A stretch of DNA of 64,000 nt from Myxococcales bacterium. Its GTDB lineage: Bacteria; Myxococcota_A; Polyangia; Polyangiales; Ga0077539. Under the pieces are notes generated by a model. That model was not told the origin of the DNA. It saw only the letters and a program-made list of their open reading frames with translations, and searched no databases. Below are positions 32,413-41,788 of this stretch, one piece after another. Within the stretch, counting starts at the first letter, position 1. Every line of letters starts with the position of its first letter. A program made the position numbers and the translations under genes. The stretch spans positions 1 to 64,000 of the forward strand of contig JAAFIF010000006.1 in the NCBI GenBank assembly GCA_013298625.1. Direction: 5' to 3'.

Positions 32413-34554
32413 TCAGGGCGCCTGTCGGGTCGCGCTGAGCGCGTAGGCGCTCACGATCCCGTTGTTGGCCTCGCGCAAGCATACCGAGTAGACGCCCTGC
32501 GCGAGCCCGCGAGCCCAAGAATAGAGCGCGCCGTCCACGCGAGGGCAGCCCGAGGGGCCGGCGTCTGCGTCGCTCCCGAGCCAGCGGCCGGCAGGGTCGT
32601 ACAGGTCCAGGACGGTGTTGCCCGTGCACTGGCCGTTGGTGTTCACCGCGTGCGCGTAGACGCCGCCGCCCGCGGGCACGTCGATCGCGTAGCAGTCGAT
32701 GTCGAAGCGCCCGAGCGCGCCCCGAACGAACACCGTCGGCGCGCCCGTCGCCGCGCTCGCGCGGTCGTTGGGCTCGACCTCCATCGTCGGGACCGCGCAC
32801 GAGCCCGCATCGAGCCCTCGCGCCGCGCACGCCGCGCCGCTCGCGCACCGAACGGTGTTGAACCGCGGAGCGCACGGAGCGTCGATTGCTGCGCTCGCGA
32901 CGCAGCGGTTGCCCAAGTCCGTCGCGCACGACAGTGGCGCGTCGCACGGGGTCGCGCCTGCGCGGCAGGTCGAGCCCGCGGCGGTTCCGTTTGCGACGCA
33001 GCGAGCGTCCGCGGCGAGGCCCACGCACGAAGCGCCGGTCTCGCACGCGTCCAAGCGACGGTCGGGATCGCACGCAGCGCCGATCGCGACCACAGCGAGG
33101 CAGCGCCCTGCGGCCGTGCTCGTTCGGCCCACGCAGCGCCGTCCGCCAGAGCAGCCCGCGTCGCTCTGGCATTCTGTCCCTGTTTCTCCAGGCAAACGAC
33201 AGTAGGCCTCGAACGGTCGCGACGGCTCGTCGACCATGCACAGCCAGTCGAAGCTGCACGCGCCCTGGTCGTCGCACCGCGCGCCGCTGGCGGTGCCGAC
33301 GGTCCGGCACGCGCGCTCGCGGTTCGTGTCGATGATGCAGAAGAGCCCCGCGTCGCACTCGCTCGCGCCGCTTCGACACGCGCTGCCGTGCGCGCTGCCG
33401 TCGGGTACGCACGTCCCTGTTCCGCCGCGGACCGTGCTCGCGACGCAGGACGCGCCTGTCGTGCACGCGTCCGTCAGCAGATCGCACGCAGCGGCCATCG
33501 CGACCGGTCGCTTGCACACGCCTCGCGCGCACACGAGCCCCGCGTCACAGCTGCTCACGCCCGCTTCGCTCGCGGCGCACGCGGCGCCTTCGGTCCCGTT
33601 GGGCGCGCACGCGCCCCGCCGCTGCCCGCGCAAGCGCGTCACGCACGAGAGCCCTCGTGCGCAGCGGTTCGCGCTCTCGCCGAGCTCGCACACTGCGCCC
33701 GGCATCGCGCTCGTCCCGAAGCACGTGAACCGTTGCACGTCGCACTCGAGCGTCGCTGCGCACTGCCCGCCGTCGTCGCACTGCGCGCCCGGCCGCGACC
33801 CGTCGCGCACGCACGATCCCACGCCGAGGTCGTCTGCCACGCAGTGCGCGCCGCTGACGCACGCGTCGCTGCGGCCGCTCGTGTCGCAGCGCTCTCCCTC
33901 GGGCCGCGACGGAACCTCGATCACCGTGAGCTCGTACGTCCCTGTTTCTCCCTGCGGATTGGGCTGCTGCCCCGCGCTGTCCGCCGGGTAGAACCCCGCG
34001 ACCGAGATGATCACCTCGGTGCCCGCCGCGAGGCCTCCGGTCGTCGCTTGCGAGAGCGTGACGTGCGGAGGCCTGATCGCAAACGGGTCGTCGTCGTTGC
34101 ACGCGAGCACGGTCGCGGCTCTGCTGCACGGGCTCGTCGTCACGAAGATCGTCGAGTCGAAGCCGGGGTCGCTGCCAGGGTTGTTGGTGCTCACGCGCAG
34201 GGCCGCGTCCGAGCGGAGCCGATAGCGATACAACCGCTGCCGGACCGCGCGAAACTCACAGCGCCCGCTGCTCGGCTGCAGCGCGTTGGCGACGCCTTCG
34301 GGCGCGTCTCCGTTGTCGCCCATCACTCGAACGCCCGCTGCGCCAGCGTCGACGGGCTCGGCCGTGGACAGGTCGATGACCGAGTCGCACGCCGGGTGCG
34401 GCGCAGCGGTCTCTGCGCTCGCGTCGATCGCGCCGACCTCTGCGCGGTCGATCGTCGCGTCCGTGCCCGCGTCCGCGTTCGTGTGCGCGACGTCGCAGTG
34501 ACAGAGCGCGATCAGCGCGCCCGCCGAGAGCGCGCGGAGCCCGTGGCCGCTCAT
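32413..34554 (-). CDS. Cys-rich secreted lipoprotein with repeated Cys modules
   Basis: 713 residues. The signal ends in ALIALCHC, a plausible lipobox, followed by an Asp/Ala-rich linker. Residues about 75-215 look like a bacterial pre-peptidase/beta-sandwich domain (YRYRLRSDAALRVSTNN..., GTYELTVIEV). The region from about 220 to 560 is built of roughly a dozen Cys modules of the form GxxCDxxxxxxxCxxGLxCxxxxxGxGxCxxxG. A second beta-sandwich domain is C-terminal (VEPNDRASAATGAPTVFVRGALGRFDIDCY). No function is known. The start overlaps the stop of the upstream small gene (ATGA). Confidence 0.75.
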   Translation of the reverse strand: MSGHGLRALSAGALIALCHCDVAHTNADAGTDATIDRAEVGAIDASAETAAPHPACDSVIDLSTAEPVDAGAAGVRVMGDNGDAPEGVANALQPSSGRCEFRAVRQRLYRYRLRSDAALRVSTNNPGSDPGFDSTIFVTTSPCSRAATVLACNDDDPFAIRPPHVTLSQATTGGLAAGTEVIISVAGFYPADSAGQQPNPQGETGTYELTVIEVPSRPEGERCDTSGRSDACVSGAHCVADDLGVGSCVRDGSRPGAQCDDGGQCAATLECDVQRFTCFGTSAMPGAVCELGESANRCARGLSCVTRLRGQRRGACAPNGTEGAACAASEAGVSSCDAGLVCARGVCKRPVAMAAACDLLTDACTTGASCVASTVRGGTGTCVPDGSAHGSACRSGASECDAGLFCIIDTNRERACRTVGTASGARCDDQGACSFDWLCMVDEPSRPFEAYCRLPGETGTECQSDAGCSGGRRCVGRTSTAAGRCLAVVAIGAACDPDRRLDACETGASCVGLAADARCVANGTAAGSTCRAGATPCDAPLSCATDLGNRCVASAAIDAPCAPRFNTVRCASGAACAARGLDAGSCAVPTMEVEPNDRASAATGAPTVFVRGALGRFDIDCYAIDVPAGGGVYAHAVNTNGQCTGNTVLDLYDPAGRWLGSDADAGPSGCPRVDGALYSWARGLAQGVYSVCLREANNGIVSAYALSATRQAP

Positions 34555-34802
34555 GCCTTCAACCCAGCGCGCGCCGCGATCTCTTCGGCGACGGTCCCGA
34601 GGTCGTCGATCGCGGTGACCTTGTCGCCCTTGAGGTACGCGCGCAGGCCGTTGGCCGCGGTCAGCGCCAGGGCGATGTTGAGTCCTCGCTCGGCGAGCAC
34701 CGCGCCGACGTCGTTGCGCTTGAGCAGGTCATCGAGGTCGTCGAGCACGTCGTCGAGCTCTTTGAGGGCGCGGGTGGCTTCGTCGTCGATCACGGATTTC
34801 AC
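34551..34802 (-). CDS. Small acidic helical protein
   Basis: 83 residues from GTG 34802, or from GTG 34793, which has a better-spaced AGGTGA. The N-terminal half is very acidic and heptad-like (ALKELDDVLDDLDDLLKRNDVG), suggesting a coiled coil. The rest (LNIALALTAANGLRAYLKGDKVTAIDDLGTVAEEIAAR) is helical. No family is recognised. Translationally coupled to the Cys-rich lipoprotein gene downstream and 24 bp from gatB upstream on the same strand, it sits in a gatB operon. Confidence 0.65.
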   Translation of the reverse strand: MKSVIDDEATRALKELDDVLDDLDDLLKRNDVGAVLAERGLNIALALTAANGLRAYLKGDKVTAIDDLGTVAEEIAARAGLKA

Positions 34803-34826
34803 CTGTCGATACAGTGACAGAATCGC

Positions 34827-36269
34827 TCAGCTCGCGAGCAGTCGCTCGAGCGTGGCGTTGACCTTGTCGGGGGAGGCGCGGCCGCCGGTGGCCTTCATGA
34901 CCGCGCCGACGAAGAAGCCCATGAGGCCCTTCTTTCCGCTGCGGTAGCCCTCTGCTTGCTTGGGGTTGTTGGCGACGGCGTCGCGGCACGCTTGCTCGAT
35001 CACCGAGTCGTCGTTGACGACCGAGAGCCCGAGCTCGTCGACGATGGCCTTCGCGCCGCGGCGCTCGGCGATCATCTTGCTGTAGACGTCCTTGGCGATC
35101 TTGAGGTTGATCGTGCCCTTCTCGACCAGCGAGAGCAGCTCTGCGACGTGCTCTTCGCTCATCGGAAACCGCGCCTCGAGCCCGTCGTACACCACGTCTC
35201 GCTTCAGCTCGTTGAGCACGAAGTTGGCGACGCGCTTGGGGTCCGCTCCAGCGAGCTCGAGCGTGCGCTCGAAGTACCGCGCGAGCTTGGGGTGCTCGGT
35301 GAGCGTGGCCGCGTCGATCGCGGGGAGCTTCATGCTCTCGGTGTACCGCTGGCGCTTGTGCCACGGCAGCTCGGGCATCGCGGCGCGCACGCCCTCGACG
35401 AAGCCGTCGCCCAGCACCAGTGGCGGCAGATCCGGCTCGGGAAAATACCGGTAATCGTCGCTGTTGCCCTTCTCGCGCAGCTCGATCGTGTCGTCGAGCT
35501 CGGCGTTGTACTGCTTGGTGAACTGCCGCACCTTGCCGCCCGCGGTGATCGTCGCGATCTGCTTGCGCACTTCGACGTCGATCGCCTTCATCACGTAGCG
35601 AAACGAGTTGACGTTCTTGATCTCGCAGCGCGTCCCGAAGGGCTCGGTGCCCTTCGGACGCACGCTCACGTTGACGTCGCAGCGAAACGAGCCCTCTTCG
35701 AGGTTGCCGTCGTTGACGCCCAAGAAGACCAGCGCCGAGCGGAGCTGACGGAGGTACTCCGCGGCTTCGTAGGGCGAGCGCAGGTCGGGCTCGCTGACGA
35801 TCTCGATGAGCCCGACGCCAGCGCGGTTGAGGTCGACGAGCGAGAGGTCCTGGCCGGCGACGGCGCCGTGAAGGTTCTTTCCCGCGTCTTCTTCCATGTG
35901 GATGCGGCGGATGCCGACGCGCTTGGTCCCGCCCTGCTCGAGCGGGATCTCGAGGTAGCCGTACTCGCAGATCGGCGCGTCGAACTGCGTGATCTGGTAG
36001 CCCTTCGGCAGGTCGGGGTAGAAGTAGTTCTTGCGGTCGAATCGGCTCGTCTCGCGGATCTGGCAGTGCAGCCCGAGCCCCGCACGGACCGCCATCGCGA
36101 CGGCCTCGCGGTTGAGCACCGGGAGCGCGCCCGGAAGCCCGAGGCACACCGGACAAACGTGCGTGTTGGGGAGGCCTGCTGCGGTCGAGCAGCGGCAGTA
36201 CATCTTGCTGCGCGTGAGAAGCTGCGCGTGGACCTCGATGCCGAGGACCATCTCGAACTCAGTCGTCAT
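34827..36269 (-). CDS. gatB: Asp/Glu-tRNA amidotransferase subunit B
   Basis: 480-residue GatB subunit of the GatCAB amidotransferase, which converts Glu-tRNA(Gln) and/or Asp-tRNA(Asn) to the amidated forms using ammonia channelled from Gat[21 protein letters not shown] at the N-terminus holds the metal-binding Cys pattern. [36 protein letters not shown] and [13 protein letters not shown] are diagnostic. The C-terminal YqeY-like tail is complete ([33 protein letters not shown]). No gatA or gatC is adjacent. Confidence 0.97.
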   Translation of the reverse strand: MTTEFEMVLGIEVHAQLLTRSKMYCRCSTAAGLPNTHVCPVCLGLPGALPVLNREAVAMAVRAGLGLHCQIRETSRFDRKNYFYPDLPKGYQITQFDAPICEYGYLEIPLEQGGTKRVGIRRIHMEEDAGKNLHGAVAGQDLSLVDLNRAGVGLIEIVSEPDLRSPYEAAEYLRQLRSALVFLGVNDGNLEEGSFRCDVNVSVRPKGTEPFGTRCEIKNVNSFRYVMKAIDVEVRKQIATITAGGKVRQFTKQYNAELDDTIELREKGNSDDYRYFPEPDLPPLVLGDGFVEGVRAAMPELPWHKRQRYTESMKLPAIDAATLTEHPKLARYFERTLELAGADPKRVANFVLNELKRDVVYDGLEARFPMSEEHVAELLSLVEKGTINLKIAKDVYSKMIAERRGAKAIVDELGLSVVNDDSVIEQACRDAVANNPKQAEGYRSGKKGLMGFFVGAVMKATGGRASPDKVNATLERLLAS

Positions 36270-36317
36270 GCGGCCGAAGGGTGTACCACAGCGGCCGCCG
36301 TCGCCGCCTCACTCTGC

Positions 36318-36893
36318 TCAGCCCGGCGCGCGCTCGACGGGGTTGCGCAGCGCGTAGCTGTAGTGGTCGCGCCAGTCGCCCGCGATGAAGAGGTAGCGCT
36401 TGCTGAGCCCTTCGCGCTCGAAGCCGAGGCGCTCGAGCAGGGCGATGCTTCGGGCGTTTTCGGGGCGGACGTTGGCCTGCACGCGGTGCAGTCGAACGCG
36501 GTCGCTGAACACCTCGTCGATGCCGGCGCGCAGCGCTTCGCTCATCACGCCTGTGCCTTGCAGCGCGCGATCGACGCTGTAACCGAGCATGGCGTTCTGA
36601 AACGCACCGCGCGCGAGCTGCGAGAAGTGCACCTGACCGACGATCCTCCGCGGGGCCTCGCGCAGGGTGAGCCAGTAGCGAAGCGCGCTCTGCCCGTGAA
36701 AGTCCCCGCACGCGAGCTCGACGCGCCGCGCCTGGCCGACGAGCGAGAGAAAATCCGGCGGGATGGGCGGGTCCCACGGCGCGAAGTGCTCGCGATTTCG
36801 CTGGTAGAAGTCGAGCGTCTCGAACGCTGTGACGTGCATCGACGCGACGAGAGAGAGCCGCGCCGTCTCGATGATCTCTCGGGGGGACGTCAT
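36318..36893 (-). CDS. GNAT acetyltransferase, RimJ/RimL-like
   Basis: 191-residue Gcn5-related N-acetyltransferase, probably acting on a protein N-terminus (ribosomal-protein-alanine type). It has ETARLSLVASM at the N-terminus, IVGQVHFSQLARGAFQNAMLGYSVDRALQGTGVMSEALRAG with the acetyl-CoA pyrophosphate-binding Q-G-x-G-x-x segment, and VRPENARSIALLERLGFEREG, the hallmark of the RimJ/RimL branch. It is upstream of gatB on the same strand. Its upstream flank carries the 47-bp inverted-repeat element. Confidence 0.88.
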   Translation of the reverse strand: MTSPREIIETARLSLVASMHVTAFETLDFYQRNREHFAPWDPPIPPDFLSLVGQARRVELACGDFHGQSALRYWLTLREAPRRIVGQVHFSQLARGAFQNAMLGYSVDRALQGTGVMSEALRAGIDEVFSDRVRLHRVQANVRPENARSIALLERLGFEREGLSKRYLFIAGDWRDHYSYALRNPVERAPG

Positions 36894-36915
36894 TGCGGAC
36901 GTGATGGTACGGGAT

Positions 36916-37103
36916 GGGGACGGTGTTCAATAGTTCACGAGACCCGGATAACCCCGCGAGATCACTGTCTCCCCTGTCTGCGCGGCCATCGCAGCCCTGG
37001 CGGACGCGTTCGCGATCGAGTGAACACCGTCCCCGGTCGCCCCGGTCGCCGTCGTAATCTCGCGCAGTTATCCGGGTCTCGTGAACTATTGAACACCGTC
37101 CCC
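36916..37103. repeat. 47-bp inverted repeat element (REP/BIME- or MITE-like)
   Basis: The left arm at 36916-36962 and right arm at 37057-37103 are complementary at 45 of 47 positions. The outer end reads GGGGACGGTGTTCA. A further partial copy of the terminal motif (GTGAACACCGTCCCCGGTCG) lies inside at 37020-37039, and short CCCCGGTCGCC repeats trail to 37120. The whole 240-bp gap between two minus-strand genes is this element. No transposase is adjacent. It looks like a non-autonomous palindromic repeat. Confidence 0.8.
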
Positions 37104-37135
37104 GGTCGCCCGCCCCCCGGTCGCCCGCTCGGTGC

Positions 37136-39196
37136 TCAGTTGCCGCGGCCCGGGTACGGGCGCGCTTGCTTCACCCAGAGCCGCGGCGTGCCCCCGAGGC
37201 CGTCGTCGTCGAACTTGAACTCCACGTCCATCGCGTACCACCCCGTGTTGCCCGACGCGGGCCCGTACGCCGCTGAAAACCGCTGGTGGATCGCAGCCAG
37301 CGCCGTGCCGAGTTCGCGGATCTGCGCGCTGGTCAAGACCGTCTGCCCCGAGGCCACGAGACTCGACCGCGCCAGGTACGTCACCGGCTGCCCGGGCTGT
37401 GTGAAGTAATAGAGAAACTGGTCGCTCGTCACGCCGGGCGGCGGAGCCACGACCTCGATGTCTCCGCCCTTCTGCACGTTCACGTAGAACGCAGGGTCGA
37501 GCCCCGAGGCGTCGAAGATGTTCGACGTCACCGCGACGCCGTTCGCCTCTTCGTCGGGGAAGTTGTAGTGGACCAGCAGCGCCATCCCCACCGAGCGGTG
37601 ATCGACGCCGTAGTAGCTGCGCTCTTCGAAGGTCCGATACGACCACGCGCTGGCCCACGTCTTCTTGATCGCCGTGAGGACGTTGTTCCAGTCCGCGGGG
37701 TTGCCCGTATGCGAGTCGTAGCAGCCCGCGCACGGAAACCCGTCGAGGTCTTCGCTGTTGGTGCTCGTGCGAAAGCGGATCTTTCCCGTCGGGTACTCCG
37801 CGGCGATCTTCGCGCGCAGCAGGTCCTGCAGCGCTTGATCCACGGTCCCGTTGAGGATCGTCGTCTGCAGCTCGTTTAGCCTCGCCTGACGGACCGCCGC
37901 GTCGGTGCGAAACGTCGCGTCCGCCTGCAGCGCCGCGATCCGGTCGTAGACCCCGTTCGCCTGCATAAACTGGTCGTAGTAGAAAACAGGCACACAAAAA
38001 GCGGGGCGGATCGGCACGCCCTCCGTGCGCGTCAGGAGCGCGTAGTGCGCGCACTTTCCGCCGAACGCGCGGACCGCTTCACGGATGTTTCCCCGCAGCG
38101 TCTGCATGCCCGTCGGCTCTGGGGTCACGTCGCCGATGTTGACGAGCCCGGTGCGCGTCAGGTCGAGCGGCGGAAGGGTTACGGGCGTCGGTCGGTTCGC
38201 GGTCCACCACGCCTCGGCTTCGGCTGCGGTCGCCTCGCGCACGCTCCACGCGAGGGCGCTCACCCTGAGCTCGACGAGCCGCCCGTCCAGCGCCCGAAGC
38301 TGCGGGTTGGTCATCGCGCCGCGCAGCCCCATGTTCGGCGTCCTGCGGTTCTGCGACAGCACGTTGATGTGCGAGAGCGGCGTCTGAAACGTCTGCGTGA
38401 TGAGCCCGCGCACGACCGAGATGTCGTTGGGCGCCTCGTCGAGCACCACCACGTCTTCGTACGAGACCTGCGTGTTCGCGAGCTGCGCCGCCGTGAGAAA
38501 CCGCAGGCGACCGATGGTCGTCCCGAGCGTCAGCGGCTGGTAGTCCGTGCGCGCGTAGATGTCGTCCGTCGTCGCGACGCAGATCGGGGTCTGAAGCGCG
38601 TTCGACTCCGTCGTGATCGCGTCGGACGTCGGGTGAAACGTGAGCGTCGGCCCGAAGTACGCGTGCGACTTCACCGCGTTGAAGAGCGTCGTCATCATCG
38701 TCGATGACATCGTGTCGTACGGCGCGACCTCGAGCGCCCACACGTCCGGCTGCTCGTAGTGCGTCACCGCGCCGAGGATGAACCGCCGGTCCGGCGAGAA
38801 ATACTCGGTCGTGTTGAACTCCGAGAGCGACGGGACCACCGGCATCCCGTTGCCCGACAAGCGCATCGACGCGAAGCGGTAGTGGATTTGAAAACGTGTG
38901 CTGTTCTGAAAGTACAGCGCGCCCGAGGTCGTGTCGTACACGACCTTGACCGAGCGCGCGCCGGGCAGCGTCGCGTCGAGCGGCGTGGACGCCAGCGCTT
39001 CGAAGTCCGCTTTGCACTCGACCGAGCTCAGCGAGTCGGGCGCCATCGTCGCGTCGGTGATTGTGCATGCGCGCTCGGTCACGGCGACCGCGGGGCACGG
39101 GACGCGCGTCGCGCCCGGGCCGCAGCTCGCGCTCAGCGCGGCGGCGATCGAGAGCGCAGCCAGAGACCAGATCGAACGTCGTTGTGTCTGTCTCAT
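37136..39196 (-). CDS. Exported dikinase-like lipoprotein (phospho-His and PEP/pyruvate-binding domains)
   Basis: 686 residues. The signal ends at a plausible lipobox Cys, C25 (ALSASC). Residues about 240-310 resemble the mobile phosphohistidine domain of PEP-utilising enzymes, with TPLSHINVLSQNRRTPNMGL carrying H276. Residues about 375-680 resemble PPDK_N, the ATP/PEP-binding domain: FGGKCAHYALL (379-381 GGK), RFRTSTNSEDLDGFPCAG (474-491) and the final VEFKFDD/LWVKQARPYPG. The order, His domain before the ATP domain, is that of glucan water dikinases rather than PEP synthase. It is the last gene of the VTC operon. Phosphotransfer outside the cytoplasm would lack an obvious ATP supply, so activity is uncertain. 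Confidence 0.75.
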   Translation of the reverse strand: MRQTQRRSIWSLAALSIAAALSASCGPGATRVPCPAVAVTERACTITDATMAPDSLSSVECKADFEALASTPLDATLPGARSVKVVYDTTSGALYFQNSTRFQIHYRFASMRLSGNGMPVVPSLSEFNTTEYFSPDRRFILGAVTHYEQPDVWALEVAPYDTMSSTMMTTLFNAVKSHAYFGPTLTFHPTSDAITTESNALQTPICVATTDDIYARTDYQPLTLGTTIGRLRFLTAAQLANTQVSYEDVVVLDEAPNDISVVRGLITQTFQTPLSHINVLSQNRRTPNMGLRGAMTNPQLRALDGRLVELRVSALAWSVREATAAEAEAWWTANRPTPVTLPPLDLTRTGLVNIGDVTPEPTGMQTLRGNIREAVRAFGGKCAHYALLTRTEGVPIRPAFCVPVFYYDQFMQANGVYDRIAALQADATFRTDAAVRQARLNELQTTILNGTVDQALQDLLRAKIAAEYPTGKIRFRTSTNSEDLDGFPCAGCYDSHTGNPADWNNVLTAIKKTWASAWSYRTFEERSYYGVDHRSVGMALLVHYNFPDEEANGVAVTSNIFDASGLDPAFYVNVQKGGDIEVVAPPPGVTSDQFLYYFTQPGQPVTYLARSSLVASGQTVLTSAQIRELGTALAAIHQRFSAAYGPASGNTGWYAMDVEFKFDDDGLGGTPRLWVKQARPYPGRGN

Positions 39197-39201
39197 CGCG
39201 C

Positions 39202-40158
39202 TCACGGCTCCATCGCAAAGCAGTAGAAGCCACCGTATCCGCCGCCCGATCCGACGGTGGGAATGCTCGGGATCGGCGGCCCCATCTCGATGAGGTTGAT
39301 CCCCGCGCGGCAGCCCGCTTCGTCGAGCGAGCTGATCCAGTGCGCGCCCGAGCCGCCACCAGGGCCGCCGGGGCCACCGCCGCGCGGCCACGAGTGTCCG
39401 ACGCGGGGGCGGCCTTCGGTCGCAGTGTTTCCGACGGCGCTCGTCCAGTCGAGGCACGTCGCGGTCATGCTGTAGAGCTGCCCCATCGCGTTGGAGCCCG
39501 TCAGCATGTCGTGGTTGTCGACGGGCCCTACGCCCACGTCCGGCGCATGGTTGGGCACCCCGTCTTCGTTGGGAAAGTCATTGATGATCGCTGGGTCCGC
39601 GCTGGGCGGCCGCGTGTTGATGAGCTCGGCGCGGTTGTTGGCCAGCAGCCGACCGAGCCGGTCGTACCAAGGCCCCGTGCCGACGCGCTCGATCGCGTTG
39701 ACCCTGCTTCCGCTGCCGTCGTTGGTCGCGCTCAAGAACGCGCGCCACACCTTGCGTCCCGAGCCCGGCATCGAGCGCTCTGCGATCGCCGTGCAGATCT
39801 TGTCCGCGCCGCGCAGGCCGGCGCCAGGGCCCGTCTCGCCGAAGCGGAGGTCTCCTCCGAATCCCTGTGAATTTCCTGATAGCTCGACGAGCGCGCGCAG
39901 GCTCGTGACGAAGAAGCTGAAGCGCGCGAGCCCTCCGTCCGCGCTCGTCGAAGCGTCGACAGGCGCGCCCGTGTCCGCGACGACACTCGCGTCCGGCTGA
40001 GAAACCGCGCTGTCTGGCTGCGAGACGGCGGTGTCGTCGCTCGATCCGTCAGCGACGTCAGCGCTGCCGTCCTGCGTCGATTGCACGCTCGCGCCGCAGC
40101 CCGCGAGGGCGAGCGACACGCAGAGCGACCAGCGACCGAAGGGATGAGTGTTGCGCAT
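39202..40158 (-). CDS. Lipoprotein with C-type-lectin/endostatin-like domain
   Basis: 318 residues. The lipobox is LALAGC (Cys at about residue 21), followed by a Ser/Asp/Ala linker with a repeated VSQPDS/VSQPDA motif. From about residue 80, FSFFVTSLRALVEL, LRGADKICTAIAERSMPGSGRKVWRAFLSA and LYSMTATCLDWTSA resemble DUF1554/endostatin-like C-type-lectin-fold domains, usually surface adhesive modules. A Gly/Pro-rich insert follows. It sits 5 bp upstream of the dikinase-like gene in the same operon. Confidence 0.65.
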   Translation of the reverse strand: MRNTHPFGRWSLCVSLALAGCGASVQSTQDGSADVADGSSDDTAVSQPDSAVSQPDASVVADTGAPVDASTSADGGLARFSFFVTSLRALVELSGNSQGFGGDLRFGETGPGAGLRGADKICTAIAERSMPGSGRKVWRAFLSATNDGSGSRVNAIERVGTGPWYDRLGRLLANNRAELINTRPPSADPAIINDFPNEDGVPNHAPDVGVGPVDNHDMLTGSNAMGQLYSMTATCLDWTSAVGNTATEGRPRVGHSWPRGGGPGGPGGGSGAHWISSLDEAGCRAGINLIEMGPPIPSIPTVGSGGGYGGFYCFAMEP

Positions 40159-40193
40159 CGCGAATGGTCCTTTCTGAAGAGATGAAAGCAAGC

Positions 40194-41180
40194 TCAGCGG
40201 CACGTCAGGTCGTCTTGGCACGTGCCCATGCCCATGCAGTCTTCGTCGCCCGTGCACGAGCGCACGCCGGGCACCGTCACGTACTGCTCGATGTCCGAAG
40301 TGACGACGAAGTTCACCGAGCCGCTCCCCACCGCGGTGCTCGTCGTGCGCTCGCGGCTCACCACGATGCTCGGAAACCCCGCGACGCCCAGGGACACCAG
40401 CGCGGTCACCAGCGGCGCGGCGATCTCGAGCGACCCGTCGTCGTCCGTCTCGCACGTGATCATCCCGCGCGTCCCTCCGTGGTGCGAGATGTCCAGCTTC
40501 ACTTTGACCCGCTGCTCGGCGGCGCTCGCCGTCGGCGCGGTCCACGTCAGGTTGACCGCCGTGCTCGCGGCCACCATCAGGTTCGTGCTGGTCACGTTGA
40601 TGGGGGCGATGCCCGCGTTCGTTAGCGTAAATGCAGGGATCGCGCCCTCTCCAGCGGCTTGGATCGTCAGCGCTTCGCCCTCGGCGAACGCGGGGTACAT
40701 CAGCGTCGTTCCCGCGGGGAGCTGGTAGTTGTTGGCGACGTTGGTGAGCGTGATCGGGCTCGCTCCTGCGGTCCCGCGAAGCCCGTTGATCGTGGCTGCG
40801 CCCGCAGGCAGCCCCGTCGCGTAGCGCTGGCAGGTGTTCTCTGCGACGCAGGCCGCGCTCGATCCGCACGCGGGCGTGCAGGACGGAATGCTCGGCGTCA
40901 TGAGCCTGCAGTCCCCGCTCTGCATGCTCGCCGTCCACACGATCTGCGACGGCGTCGCGCCGTCTTGCACGCGCCCCACCACCGTCGTGTTGCCCGCGGT
41001 CGTCATGGTCGGGAGGACCACTTGCACTTTGAAGGTTCCGCTGACCGCGCCGCTCGACGCCCCGTCGGTGCGCGCGGCGTCCGCGCCGCCATCAGCGCTG
41101 GCGTTGACCGGGCCACACCCCGCGACGAGCAGAGAAAATACAGAGATCTTGATTGTGTGTGTGGACTTGATTCGAGGCAT
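40194..41180 (-). CDS. Lipoprotein with beta-sandwich and Cys-rich tail
   Basis: 328 residues. A lipoprotein signal (ISVFSLLVAGC) is followed by an Ala/Asp/Gly linker, then Thr-rich beta structure (FKVQVVLPTMTTAGNTTVVGRV, VNLTWTAPTASAAEQRVKVKLDIS) and a C-terminal Cys cluster (CTGDEDCMGMGTCQDDLTC). No family is recognised. It lies between the DUF4956 gene (2 bp away) and the next lipoprotein gene in the operon, suggesting surface display together with it. Confidence 0.65.
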   Translation of the reverse strand: MPRIKSTHTIKISVFSLLVAGCGPVNASADGGADAARTDGASSGAVSGTFKVQVVLPTMTTAGNTTVVGRVQDGATPSQIVWTASMQSGDCRLMTPSIPSCTPACGSSAACVAENTCQRYATGLPAGAATINGLRGTAGASPITLTNVANNYQLPAGTTLMYPAFAEGEALTIQAAGEGAIPAFTLTNAGIAPINVTSTNLMVAASTAVNLTWTAPTASAAEQRVKVKLDISHHGGTRGMITCETDDDGSLEIAAPLVTALVSLGVAGFPSIVVSRERTTSTAVGSGSVNFVVTSDIEQYVTVPGVRSCTGDEDCMGMGTCQDDLTCR

Positions 41181-41182
41181 GA

Positions 41183-41788
41183 TCACGACTCCTCTGCGGG
41201 GCGAAAGGTGACGACGAGCTCGACGCTGTCGTGCATGAGGTCGACGCTCTGGACGAACACGCGCTGGCAGCGCACGCCGAGCCGGTGCGAGAGGTCCTCG
41301 ATGAGCTCGCTCTTGCGGCGCGCGTCGAGCAGCTCGAGCCGGTCGTAGCGAACCGTCACGCTGTCTTCGCGGCGGCGCGTCCCGCCGAACTCGAACCACG
41401 CGATCGCGACGATCACGGCCACGTCGATGATGGCCACGCGAGACAGCGCTTCGGCGTTGGACGCGACGCCGTTGAGGATGGCCAATCCGATCGAGACGAA
41501 GAGGTACGTCAGGTCTCGGATCCGCATCGCCTCGGTGCGGTAGCGCATGATCCCGAACACCGCGAAGAGCCCGAGCGAGAGCCCCATCTCGACGCGCACG
41601 CCCGAGAGCGCCGCGGCGACGGCGAACGTCACCAGGTTGAGCAGCCAGTACGTAAACGCGTAGTCGCGGCGCGGATAGCGGCGAAGATAGATCCCCGACA
41701 CGACGATGCCTGTGCACACGACGTCGAGCGCGAGCCGAGGGAGGATCGAAGCGAGCGACCCTGTGATGAGCGAGTACCATGTATTCAA
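41183..41788 (-). CDS. DUF4956 membrane protein
   Basis: 201 residues with about four membrane helices in the first 130 residues (LALDVVCTGIVVSGIYL, AFTYWLLNLVTFAVAAAL, LGLFAVFGIMRYRTEAM, IDVAVIVAIAWFEF), then a soluble tail of about 70 residues (YDRLELLDARRKSELIEDLSHRLG). The GLFAVFGIMRYRTEAMRIRDLTYLFVSIG block is the DUF4956 signature. Genes of this family are often found beside VTC-domain genes, as here. The start overlaps the histidine kinase stop by 4 bp. Confidence 0.88.
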   Translation of the reverse strand: MNTWYSLITGSLASILPRLALDVVCTGIVVSGIYLRRYPRRDYAFTYWLLNLVTFAVAAALSGVRVEMGLSLGLFAVFGIMRYRTEAMRIRDLTYLFVSIGLAILNGVASNAEALSRVAIIDVAVIVAIAWFEFGGTRRREDSVTVRYDRLELLDARRKSELIEDLSHRLGVRCQRVFVQSVDLMHDSVELVVTFRPAEES

